From Hypholoma sublateritium FD-334 SS-4 (lineage: Eukaryota; Basidiomycota; Agaricomycetes; Agaricales; Strophariaceae): a stretch of DNA of 64,000 nt. The translations under genes and the position numbers were made by a program. The notes below the pieces were generated by a model. It saw nothing but the letters and a program-made list of their open reading frames with translations. It searched no databases and was not told the origin of the DNA. The stretch's first letter is position 1, and every line of letters begins with the position of its first letter. Positions 33,476 through 44,523 of this stretch are shown piece after piece. The stretch is taken from the NCBI GenBank assembly GCA_000827495.1, contig KN817609.1, forward strand, positions 96,708-160,707, read 5' to 3'.

Positions 33476-34594
33476 ATTTGTCCCCTAGTGCAGAACGTTA
33501 GCGAATGTTGTCAATGATCTGTTGCAACTTACAGAAGAATCAAAATACTCGACCAACCGCGAATAATCCTCCAGCTGATCGCCGAATATGCGAGCCGTAC
33601 AATTCCTGTTGTAATCCATGGGGGAAAGAAAGAATGTTCTCGTTACACATTATATCTATACCCATACCCAAAATTATACGCTATACAGCATGACTGTGCG
33701 GTGCATCTAGAGGGTATGAAGATCTGACGTGCAAGGCATTCTAACTGAACTTCCACCATACTGGCACATATTTTGAATACTCAAACAGCAAATGTAACTA
33801 CAATGTTAAACATAGTACCAGGGTAATGGTGTCCGCTCATCCGAGTACCAGTCACCCTATCAAATGAGCTTATGAGCTGTGCTATCTGACGTTTGGGGTG
33901 GTGACCTCGGGCAGGATCTTCGCCTAGATCAGATGGACTCGGATTAGGTAAAAGTCTCAGTTTTGGGAATTCTGGCAGTCCGCCAGCTCGGCGGATTGGT
34001 GACTCGGCCGGCCGTACACAGTCCACCGTCGCCATGCATTAAGGCAAAGGTTCGTCATCTTTCCAGGACTCTTTTCAAGCGTTCCCGCCGGGTATAAAAG
34101 TGGATGGGCGGGCTGTGAAGCCCATCCCCAAGCCCCCCAGATTTATTTTTTCTCGTGTCTGGCTCCCGTTGGGCGAGCGAGCCTGGTGACAATGCATATT
34201 GACTCTTCACGAAGTCTTGCCTATTAGCTAATGTCACATTGGTGCAATATCATTGAAAGAGTTAAAAGGCTCGTTGAATATAAGAGCACTGGCACAATGC
34301 AGAAATTTGCTTTTACCAATTTACCTGTGAGTAGTTTGGTAGAAAATAAATACAACACTGCTGAAAAAATTAAAGAATCACTCTAAGAAAGATTGTTTTT
34401 TTGCCTTATCCTCAAGACTCCAAGATAACCATATGGGGGTGGTGAGGATGAGGTAAACTGTACGAATCTTTCAGGAGATCACCGTCAGAGATCATCGCTA
34501 GGCGTCGGAGACATGTCATATGATATCAAACGGAGCATCCAGAGGACAGCTATGGAGTTCAGGCGGTGCGTGCGACTTGTTGCTTGCGTAAAAG

Positions 34595-34890
34595 TTGCCG
34601 GAGGAATCGCAGTAGGTCAGGCAGAATCGGGGGTCGAGTCGAATATGTGTGGGCCGAGATGTACTCAGGGGTCATGCTGGAAGTGAGCGGAGAAACTGGA
34701 AACAGAGTTGTTCGAAAAGTGCTGTTAGCGAAGAAAAATACGGGCGACGGCATCGGTGTGGACTGACGTCGTTGATGAGCTGCATCTACGGGTTCGCGCG
34801 TCGCGGTTTCCTCATTTTCCGGGAGCGATGTCCTCACCATCCTGTACATCCCCTGATATTCCTCCCTTCGTCTCATATGCCGTTCGATCC
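34595..34890. repeat. Diverged direct repeat, first copy
   Basis: Shares phrases such as CTGGAAGTGAGCRGA and CGATGTCCTCACCATCCT with 35215-35530, in the same order and orientation, with small indels. No coding meaning recognised. Confidence 0.65.
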
Positions 34891-35214
34891 GCGCACTGTC
34901 CCGTTTTCTGAAAGTTTCATAAGTCCTGCGCTGCCTGCTGTGAACATTAGGAGAGAGAACGAAGTTCAGGTTACGCTACGCACCATTAGGTGGATACTTC
35001 CCGGGATACGAGGCACCGTTTTCGTACATGCACCGCAGATTTCACGCGTCCGCATTAGCTGGCTGGTTGTCGGTGGTGACGCAACCCACTCAAATCGCTT
35101 CGCGGCTTTTCGTGAGGCGTAGGAAGTACACGCCGCGGCGAGGAGAACCATCTAAAGTACACCCTTGTCGAGTTAAGGTGGGGCAAGCGGTTTTCTCCAA
35201 CGGTGGACAAATCG

Positions 35215-35530
35215 CAGTGCACATGGCAATTTCTGGGGAAGGTCGAATAATCGTGGGGTCGAGGGCAGATATGTACTTGGACGTCTTGTTGGAAGTGAGC
35301 AGAAGGATCGGAAGCAGAGTTGTTCGAGAATATTGTCAGAGAAGGGAAAGAGGGAAGAATACGAGTCTAAAACGCAAGCGGGCGACGTCATCGGTGTGAG
35401 TTGACGGCATCGGTGAGCTGAATCTATGCGTTCATAAGTAGCGAGTTCCTGATTTCGGGAAGCGATGTCCTCACCATCCTATGCATTCCCTCGATATTCG
35501 CCTCTTCCCCGATATGCCGTTCCGCCAGCG
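35215..35530. repeat. Diverged direct repeat, second copy
   Basis: Second copy of the 34595-34890 sequence, about 0.6 kb downstream. Confidence 0.65.
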
Positions 35531-36094
35531 TAGAGTACCCTGGAGCAACAGTACAGAGTCTCCCTACGCATAAGGGCATGTCCCAAGATGGATGGCTATT
35601 TCAACGAGGGCGAGTAAGGAGGCACAGGAAATGTCGAAGGCGGCATTGAATGTCATCAAAAGTGCAGCGATTTGTATCCACAATTGCAACGGTATGCCCG
35701 GATTGAGAGCTGCTTCAAGCCTTGCGGCGTAGATTCCCATGCTGCCTAGGAACCAAAAGAGACGATGTAGTCGGAGTAACCACGGGTACTCCTTCAGGAC
35801 TCAGGAACCTGGAAGACTGAGTTTCGGCGCCTCGGTTTTGCACGTCGTCAAAGTATAACTTGAAGTTCGATTCATGGTGGATTAATGACAGTGGATGCAA
35901 ATTATTCCGAGACACAGATATATCAGATCGGGCAGAATCGTGAAGGATGATGTCTACGAGAAGTAGGCAGCGGGAAGTCGTTGGGACAACGTTGGGAAGG
36001 GAGGGCGCGGTTCGGAAACCCGCCACGTAAACAACGCGTAAACTGCTTTGGAATGTTTGGTATTACACACGTGATGTGCCATCACCGTTAAGCG

Positions 36095-36608
36095 CTAAGC
36101 GATCAATCGATCACTTGTCTCCGGCAACTCGAGAGAAATTGGAGAGAAACCAAAGAGAAACGGCTGAAATTTGACTGAGTGTACATAGATTTTTGACACA
36201 GGAAGTAAACAAGTACTTGAATATATACTATATTGTTTGGAAGGCCGAGATTTCTGCCCGAAATTTAGCGCCTCAGGCATTTTTTCTGTTCTAAGGATTG
36301 AGCAAACCGCTTCGTAAGTACTAAGAACGCTTTTGCCTGCACCCGCGTCCTTCAGACAGAGAGGAAACGCTATACGTCTGAAATGCCGGTCAGAAAGAAG
36401 ATATCTTCCAGAACCTTCTATGAGGGTCCATTGCGCCATCTTCGTCATAAAATACAAGGCAAATTTGTTTTCGGCGGGCTTCCAATGTCAGTCCCTGCGC
36501 AGGTAACCACGACGCTTTATTGCTGCTGATCCCTTGCACAAAGCGAGGCAGATATTCCCAGACTACGTAGGTTGGATTCGTCCCCTTCTGCATCAAATTG
36601 TGGGTCAA
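36095..36608 (-). pseudogene. Possible P-loop NTPase remnant
   Basis: Two minus-strand frames. The 3' one contains CLKDAGAGKSVLSTYEAV (about 36305-36360), a partial Walker A like that of fungal NACHT/ankyrin proteins (GAGKS), but no Walker B or other NACHT segments follow. The 5' one (QKGTNPTYVVWEYLPRFVQG) is unrecognised. Weak. Confidence 0.2.
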
Positions 36609-37338
36609 TTCATGTCAGGTCCTATCATTTGTCAGAGAAAAAGCGCGACGAGGGAAAATTTGGACGGGTCTACAGCAAATATCTCGGTCTAAATTGCAGG
36701 GACTCGGATATGCCCATATGTACTACATTCGTTTTCCGCTATCCTTCTCCCTTTACAGAGAAGATTCAGTTTGCGGTAGCGTATCCGCGATATCTATATT
36801 TCATAGACTCTTAAAACCTCAAGTAGGCGGTGGCCTGCAGTAGCTCGATCCCATCGATTACTCTTGTCGGAGAAAGTAAATAGACGGCCTAACTCCACAC
36901 AAACGTTGAAAAGCCTTCAGAGCGTCGGCAATCGCGACAAAATCGTATGCAAATAAGTATGGCTTTCCCACACAACGTCTTCTTGGCAGCTTCACCGGTC
37001 CTAAGTCTAGGGTCCTGGACACGAGACTAGAAAAATGCCGCGCTTCAGCTGGTATAAATACGCGGACATTGTGAAAGGTACTCGCTATCTTCCTTCCTTC
37101 CCCCCCCCACCCCCCCATCTACGGGTTGCATACAGGCGCGCCTTCGCCCTCTTCGCGGCTCTCAGACGTTGTCTTCATCGTGCGCATGCTATCATCATCA
37201 TCAACGCTACTCGTCCTAATCATCAGTCTGTTTGGATAAGGTTGTCCTCACAGGATTAATGTATGAGCGCCCACTTTTTCGACTCTATACGATAACTCAC
37301 GCCTGTCTTCCGGAATATTACCTGTCTTTTGACCAGTC
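36609..37338. other. Region without a supportable gene
   Basis: Short frames only; a poly-C-rich stretch lies at 37095-37120. Confidence 0.4.
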
Positions 37339-37775
37339 CAACGGAGCAGAGCACGACGCTCGAAATTTCGAGTCGTTGATCCTGCAACAACAGCCGCTGC
37401 AAATTTCGGAGTGGTTCTCTCCCAACGGGAGATCGAGCTGCGCTTGCTGCGGCTGGCCATCGGCGGCGGGGATGTAGACGCACCCACTAAGGTGCTGGCG
37501 ACATTCCCCGTCGATGGGCCCCTTGGCCATCGGCCTTACCTACAGGTGCAGGTTATCGACCTGCCCGGCGGAGCAGAGAGCGACGCTCGAAAACTCGAGT
37601 CGTTGATCCTGCAACAACAGCCGCAGTAAATTTCGGAGCGGTTCTCTCCCAACGGAGATTGAGCCGCGCTTGCTGCCGCTGGCCAGCGGCGGCGGGGATG
37701 TAGACGCACCCACTCGGGCGCGGACGACATTCCACGTCGATGGGCCCCACGGCCATGGGCCGTACCTACGTGAGT
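37339..37775. repeat. Tandem repeat, two units of about 220 bp
   Basis: Unit 1 (37339-37566) and unit 2 (37567-37775) share GAGTCGTTGATCCTGCAACA, GGATGTAGACGCACCCACT and GTCGATGGGCCCC in the same order. A diverged partial unit follows at about 38150-38260, and the GAGTCGTTGATyCTG core also recurs near 37859. GC-rich; no product recognised. Confidence 0.8.
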
Positions 37776-38149
37776 GTCAGGCCACCGTACGATGCAATTT
37801 TCCTGAGCTAACAGCGCATATCGTTTAGTTACTAGATAACCGATGCTCGCGCTTGCGCGAGTCGTTGATTCTGTCATAATGGCCGCGGCAAAGCTCAATA
37901 GCAGCTCTCTTCATGATGGAGCAGCACCTGCCGCGGCTGCTCCTGTACTCGCACGAATCGGCTTCTTGCTTTGTCATGAACGTCCAGACCCTGTCTCTGG
38001 GTACTATCCAGTATTTGTGTTAATCCTATCCCGCCTATCCTTGCGGTTTTTCGGTATAAACCACCCTATTTCAGTGAGTGTCCAGAGTGTTATGTATCCT
38101 CTTCCGCAGTTTCTGATAACTTTCCAGCGTTCTGGTCAAATATATCCGG

Positions 38150-38260
38150 CGGAGACCGACGCTCGCTACTGCGAGACGTTGATCCCGCAACAACGGCCGT
38201 GGTAAACGATTGTGGCTCTCTCTATAACACAGAGATCGTGCCGCCCTTGCCGCGACCGGT
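38150..38260. repeat. Partial third tandem unit
   Basis: Carries GACGCTCGCTACTGCGAGAC and GTTGATCCCGCAACAACGGC, a diverged version of the start of the 220-bp units at 37339-37775. Confidence 0.6.
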
Positions 38261-38319
38261 CATCGACGAACCCGAAATGAGCCCCTCCCAAGGAGCGCGT
38301 GTCATTCGGGCGCCGTCTC

Positions 38320-39127
38320 TAGCTTGCGTCTGAGCGCACGTTACACAGCGACGCCTCGCCCCTGCTAATGGACACCCTTCGGGGTGTCAGAATCCATTCT
38401 CCAATACGCATACAAGTACGTATTCTTTTCCCAGAGATGGTGAGCCCGCCGCGCCTCGTGCGCGGTGGAGCGATGTATGCGCCGCGTGCCATCATCCAGC
38501 TCACCCCGTGCTCCCTTGTCGTGGGCTCTGGGCTTAGGCGCGCACCTCACCGGCCGATGGGCACCCCACCGTCGGCAGGCGGAGTGCGCGCTGACCAAAG
38601 CACGTTAAAATCTGTCTTTTCAGGCTATATACTCCGACTGCATTTCTCAGGTCGTCGACTACCATGCGTGTCTTCAGACAGATTGTGGCCCTCATCTAAT
38701 ATACAATATACAATATAATTTGAAAATGAAGTGACTTCAACGGGCCTCGGAAATCTCTCTTTTAGCCCTACCTACGACAAGTAAAAATCCGTTTGGGGGT
38801 TGATTAGCACTATCATGCTGTCAGCCCCGTTTTCACCCTACACACACCGCGTGACCATCAAACAGCCGTATAAGCATTGGTGGGGTAATAGGTATCAGAG
38901 ACCGTTTTGAATTTTCCAGCTCTCGATGACATTCCGCCTATGACATGCTAAGGGCTCGGCGCATGTAAGGACTTGATGAAGACGAGCTTTCAGCGCTGTA
39001 GCGCGCATTGAATAAATCCAATCTCTGAATGTGGGAAAAGGTATGTGGTGCCGCGGATTCTGCTCGAGCGAATATTCAGATAGCATAAGCGATCGCAAGG
39101 AGCGCGACGCATTCGGGATGCGATTTA
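38320..39127. other. 3' flank of the first glycosyltransferase relic
   Basis: No gene. 38623-38700 is homologous to 44524-44620 (shared CAGACAGATyGTGGCCCTC), which lies at the same position relative to the glycosyltransferase relic there, so it is duplicated 3' flanking sequence. Confidence 0.5.
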
Positions 39128-39980
39128 TCACCCCGCATCCTCGAGATTGAGAAGCTCAGACTCTTCAGCGCGCCGCACGGGCGCCACGCCGCCGCCTTCA
39201 TCGCCTGCCACGCGCGCACCGCCGGCGTCGCCGGGATGGTCGCAAACACATACACCGGCGCCGTGCCGGACCACATGAGCGCGATCAGCGCCACGCCTAA
39301 CACCATCACCACGCCCGTGCCCGCGCCGCGCGGACATCGCGTCCGCCGCGGCGCCCACCAGCGCGCCACTGCGTCCGGGCGCCATCACACGCACGCCGAG
39401 CAAGACGAGGAAGCCGCTCGCGCAGAGCGCGACGATGTCCGCGGGCTCGCCCTGCGCGCGCTTGACGACACGACGAGGCCGAGTGTCTCCGACGCGGACG
39501 CGTGCACGAACACGCCCGCGCGCAGGCCGCCGTCGACGGAGACCGCGGCGGGCGCGAGAGCCGGGAGCCCGCACGCGACGTGCGGCGCGTGCGCGCCGTC
39601 CGCGTGGAAGTCGAAGCTTTTCTCGGGGGAGAGGCGAGGAGGACGAGCGGTACGCACGCGCAGGACGCCGGCGAAGGAGGCCGCGTCGGGCGGGAAGCGC
39701 GCTAAAAGGCGCGCGATGGCGGCGGCGGCGGCTGCAGGCGCGGGGTTCCCGCCGCGATGCGAAGGTGGAAGGGGAGGGGGCAGCGCGTGCGCTCCGTACG
39801 CGCGGAAGTCGAAGCCTTCCTCGGGGGAGAGGCAGCAGACGCTGACGAGAGCCAGCGTGCCGTCCGGGCCGGCGAGCGACGCCTTGAACTTGGGCGCGGG
39901 GTCGGGCGGGATGGAAGAGCCCGGTGTCGACGGCGCCTTGGAGGAGTCCCAGCTCGTCTTCTTCGCCGTTCGTGTAACAT
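39128..39980 (-). pseudogene. GT4-like glycosyltransferase relic 1
   Basis: Minus-strand decayed gene. Read across frames it gives GAVDTGLFHPA (about 39910-39945), SLAGPDGTLALVSVCCLSPE, FHLRIAAGTP, VFVHASASETLGLVV (about 39470-39515) and GEPADIV..SGFLV. These are the acceptor-side and nucleotide-sugar-binding motifs of a family 4 (GT-B fold) glycosyltransferase. A C-terminal membrane segment (VVMVLGVALIALMWSGTAPV, about 39240-39310) follows. Several frame changes make it non-functional as assembled. Best preserved of the four copies. Confidence 0.6.
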
Positions 39981-41322
39981 GTCAATGTGTACATAACAAT
40001 CTTGGAATATGTGCATTCGTCGCTGATTGGGATTGTCCACCGCCACAGGAGCCTTCTCACAACCCCATATACGTTACGTTTCCCTTGCGCTTGGGAGGAG
40101 GTGTCATCCGAGCGCGGCGACGTCAACCCGCCGTGGCCGTGGACAGTCACGCTGCAGGTGGATGTCGCGCGCAGCACCCACGCGCTATTCCTGGCTGTAA
40201 CGCACGACGTCCCATCGCGTGGCTCTCGTAAACTACGTACTCCACATCGCTCGTGATGCATGCTTATGCGTGTTGCGCCCCCGAATTCCTCGACGGTGCG
40301 ATCACCTCGAATTAGCGGCGCGTTGCATACCATAGGGAGGCCGTTAATTGGACTCAATCATGATCCAGGCACGTTCTGGGGTGATTGGATTCTGTCCGTG
40401 GAGAGGGAATCCAATACCATCTATATGTACGCAGTATAAATATATAGCTTCGTCGTTTCATCATACTTCTCGCCGCGTTGTGACCCGCTTGAGCGCGCCC
40501 CCTCGAAAACGGCACCCGCGGATTGATGTGCCGTTTACTTGAATTCCGAAGCACCTGCGATGAGCGCTGTTCTGGGCGGCGTGTGGATTGGATGGACAAT
40601 CTGCCTCATTGAAGTCTCAGCATGCGTTAAGTTATCGGACGTGTTACTTACTCTCCGACGAGGCAGGAGCAGGCGCCGACGGGCGGTGGTCCCCGCGGCG
40701 TTTTGACGTGCTGGTGCTTTATCCTTATGCTCACTGATACCCTCCCTGCGTGCACACGCCCCCCTTTCTCCTCATCGACCGCCCGCACAAATTTCCGCAC
40801 CGAGAACGCGCACGATCACTCGAGCGTCTAAGGCGCGCAACACCGTGACCTGGGCGCTTTTTTCTTCGGGCGGGGCACCAAGCGCGTGAGTGATGTGTCA
40901 GCGCCCAGTGGGCCTAGGTACAAAAGCGGGTGGGCCAAGCCAAGGGCCCGATAGCACCCGGGCGAATCCGCGCTGATTGATATCCCTCCCCCCTCCTCCA
41001 CCACCGCCAAAATGCGCTCTTTCGCACAGCGGCGGCTACGGGCGCCTGTTCCGCAGGCTGTCAGTGCACGGCGTCGATCAGATGTCATACATATCCGGCA
41101 TGTACAGCACTGCACCCGATCGCTCCCTATCCTCCGCAAGGCTGTGCCCGCCCCGACGAGGCTGTGCATCGCATCACATCGCATCGCACGGCGCGGGGGC
41201 TAAGAAGGGGAGGATCCACGGACCCTTCCCGCGTGGGACCCCGGTGCGTGCGCGCGGTTCCTTTTTTGCGCGGTTTTCCCCCATCCCATGGATGTGGCTG
41301 GCCCGGCGGCGGCCACCTACCG
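39981..41322. other. Region without a supportable gene
   Basis: GC-rich, with many overlapping frames but no recognisable domain. Confidence 0.4.
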
Positions 41323-41328
41323 CACGCC

Positions 41329-42316
41329 TATGGTGATCTATTTGCACATTTATTCCCACCCCCCGCCCCCCCGTCTGATGGCATGCCCCGCGCCCCCCAG
41401 GAAGCTTCAAATCGTTTGATTACCCCTCCACCATGTCCTAGTGCAGTATAAAGCATATAAATAATGTATATAATACCTAAACAAAGATTTAGAACCAGAA
41501 AAAATGACATTTCTGTATTTAGGGTACAAGTATGTAAGTACTCCTGCTGCGAAGGGCGGCGACATGCAAGTATGTAAGTAGATGGATTATTACTTACTTG
41601 TAAATACACAGGTATGATTATAATGTGCACCTATTTCATGGATTCTATTCCGGAAGCCCTTCAGCATGTCGGTTCAGCACCACACGGCCCGCAACCTACT
41701 AGTCGGAGTAGGCGCTCATATGCATCAAACATCCACAGTGGCGCGGGACGGGGACGAGGATTCTGCACTTCTGGTTGGTCGTGGAAGAAGTGTCAATTCA
41801 GTTGGAGTTAGCGCCTACCATAGCTCTGGCTCTGACATGGTGGTTGAGCGAGTCGATAACGCCGGCCTCGATCGATCATCGAGTGCGGCAAATTTGAGCG
41901 CTTATAAAAGGGTTAGGGATGTAGTATCACACACAAACTATGTACACTATGTATTCCATAAATAAGTACCTGATTACAATGATGTCGATGAGCGCTGAGC
42001 GCTGAGTACGCGCTCACACTGACCACGATATTCGACGGGAGACTTCTGCTGAGCTACATAGACATAGTTCCCACGTTCCTCGCCGCATTCCCACGATTCA
42101 CCAAAGAATCAAAGAAGAATTGCCCAACGCCAGTTTCATCACAAATTTACCACCATAGTCTTATTGAAGTGCCATAGACATGATTCATCTACTTGAAATA
42201 CAAGTCTGACCACCGTGGTGTGGTGTTTAAGGGATACAAAGCTTCCTGGGGCGCGCGGGGCATGCCATCAGACGGGGGGAGCGGGGTGGGAATAAATGTG
42301 CAAATAGATCACCATA
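41329..42316. mobile_element. 988-bp inverted-repeat element
   Basis: 79-bp near-perfect terminal inverted repeats (41329-41407 and 42239-42316), starting TATGGTGATCTATTTGCACA. Both sides are flanked by the 6-mer CACGCC (41323-41328 and 42317-42322). The interior is AT-richer than the surroundings and holds no transposase. A run of about 23 C begins right after the right end (42321-42343). Probably a non-autonomous DNA transposon or foldback element; superfamily unassigned. Confidence 0.75.
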
Positions 42317-42343
42317 CACGCCCCCCCCCCCCCCCCCCCCCCC

Positions 42344-43319
42344 GAGCGCTTCGCTGGACAGCAACTGTAACGGCAGCAGCGGTCCAATACCACATCCGAT
42401 CATACCGTGATTGTGCGCTTGGCACGCGCCGGCCGGCGCGCGCAATCATCTGGCCGGGATCGTCAACGGTCGCTGGCTGGAGCATTCATTCGGTGTGGGC
42501 TGGACACTCTCGCTGTCCTTCCTGCCGCTGAGTTGCGTGTCATCAGTGTGCTAATTCCATCCGCGGTCCCGCCGTCCCGTCGGGCCTTCGGCAGATACAT
42601 ACGTTGCTGTCACGGCCGGCGTGAGGCCTGAGATCACTCTTCCGACTCCCGTCTTTGGGCGACTGCTGTAGTACTTCAGATTATCGCATCTTAGTATACT
42701 TATATATTAAATTCCCTCCTATAAACTGTTGCCTTTTGTTCGTAATTAGCGTACATTATCTTCCAGGCTACAGCGAGAAACCGGCTGTAAATACTCATTT
42801 TGGCCATATCATGATACTTTTTACATGGCACCAAAAAGGCAATCGTGGCTTAATTTACTGGACAGAGCATCTCCCAAGCAACATCTTAACTGGGCCTGTG
42901 GCAGTCATCCACAACGCCCTTAAATACCAAAGCGTTGTATTTTGTCGTGTGCATACAACAGGCTTCTGCGTTCCACTGTGAAATCTTTCATGCCACCAGA
43001 AGTACCGGGCACATGCGCGACAGGCCGTCGTCTGGAGTAGACGACAGGAATCCCGCACGGGGTCCTTGTTTTACCAGACGCGCCGTACCACGGGAGGCGA
43101 ACACGACACAGGCGGCAATCTTGCCAGCCCCAGACGCGAGCGCGAGTCTGGATCGCAGGTCATTCAGGGCACTTTATGGTGCGAATCATGTTCCTCGCAG
43201 AACCATTGTAGTGCTGAAGATCGCAAACGCAGAACTCACGCCTCAAGGCGTGTCATACTTGAGATCCCCAGGCGCAAGCAGCTGTACAAATCCCCGGCTC
43301 TCTACACCACACCGTTAGT
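42344..43319. other. Region without a supportable gene
   Basis: No domain-bearing frame. Includes a 42650-42760 AT-rich patch. Confidence 0.4.
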
Positions 43320-44450
43320 GGATTTCATCGGCGAGCCCTTTCTCGGGGAGAGGCGAGGCAGGAGGACGGGCGTGCCGTCCGGGCCGGCGAGCGGCGCCTT
43401 GTGCGCGGGGGCGGCGCGGGCGGGGTGGACGAACACGTCCGCGCAGGACGCCGGCGAAGGAGACCGCGTGCGGCGGGCGGAGGGTGAGGGGGCGGGTGCG
43501 GGTGCCCCGGCGCGATGCGCACCTGGAAGGGTCGCGCCGTCCGCGCGGCAGGCGAACGCAGGTGCGCGGGTGTATGGGGTGTGATGCAGACGCAGCGGAG
43601 GGGTCAGGGGGAAGAGAGCGCCGCCGCGTACACAAGACCACGAGGAAGGGTGCATATATGCGCCCCGCGCAGGGTGGATCACAGCATCATGCGAGGAAAC
43701 TGCTGTGTGCGCCCAGTGCGCACGCCGAACCGCAGGACATCACGGACGCGGGAACATACGCAGTGCGTATGAGTGCTCGGCACCCGTGAGATGACGATTG
43801 GCCTGTGCAGGACTGGGCGAGGAGGCGCGCCGCGGCGAGCGGGAGTACGCGTGAAGGAGGGGCGAGTGGAGATCGTCCTATGGAAGGGAAAGGGGGCGGG
43901 GGAAGGACGTAGACCGGAATGGTATGAGACACGAAGCGCTGAAGGGTTAGTTATTGCACACACAAGGGACAGGGACACACCCGGCGCACATAACATCGAT
44001 TCCACGCGGCGCGGCATCGCGTTGTGCAGTCTTACAGCAGAATGCCTCCAGCGCAGGTCGTCAATGGAGGAAAGAAAAGAGCGCGCGGTCACCAGAGCCT
44101 CGCTTCCCGCGCCCATATCTACCATAAAGGCCTGAACATCGTACGGACCGACGCATGCGCTATACAAGCTGCTGTTGAGATCCCCACGAACGAGCAGGCA
44201 TACGACAGCCATGGGCGCGAGGTGCATTGGACAGCGGGCGGTTGCAAGGGTGTGGGCAGAATGGGAGCTTCGGGACCTATTCATGTCGGATGCGAGTCAA
44301 CGCTGGAAAGTATTGCTAACGGGAGATTCAGAAGGGGTGCACTTCTTAAACTCACCGCAGGTGCAGCAGCAGAGAGACAGCGAAGCATATTGGTGGGCAT
44401 AAGGAAACGGTTGGGAAACGGCCCTAAATCACCTTCCGCTGCATTCCCAC
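43320..44450 (-). pseudogene. GT4-like glycosyltransferase relic 2
   Basis: The 3' part (43320-43560) reads VFVHPARAAPAHKAPLAGPD then GTPVLL.RLSP.KG, a shuffled mix of the acceptor and sugar-binding segments seen in relic 1. The 5' part (43569-44450) is homologous to 45747-46860 and 47686-48640 and contains a phrase PMAVVCLLVRGDLNSSLYSA that I cannot assign. Frames broken throughout. Confidence 0.5.
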
Positions 44451-44523
44451 GCCAGCGCGAAAATCAGCGCTTTCCGGGGCAGGCACCGCTGCCTCACTCG
44501 TTGGATTACTGACCAATCTTTCT

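Larger units (their letters stand above)
33476..36094. other. Repeat-bearing region without a clear gene
   Basis: A minus frame at 33781-34035 (MATVDCVRPAESPIRRAGGL) might be a first exon but has no partner. 34595-34890 is repeated at about 35215-35530. The frame near 35610-35710 could be a helical exon (plus) or a hydrophobic one (minus); I cannot decide. Confidence 0.35.

Noticed and set aside
39236..40231. Plus-strand 331-codon frame
   Set aside because: Antisense shadow of the GT4-like relic; Ala/Arg-rich without domains, while the minus strand gives recognisable motifs.
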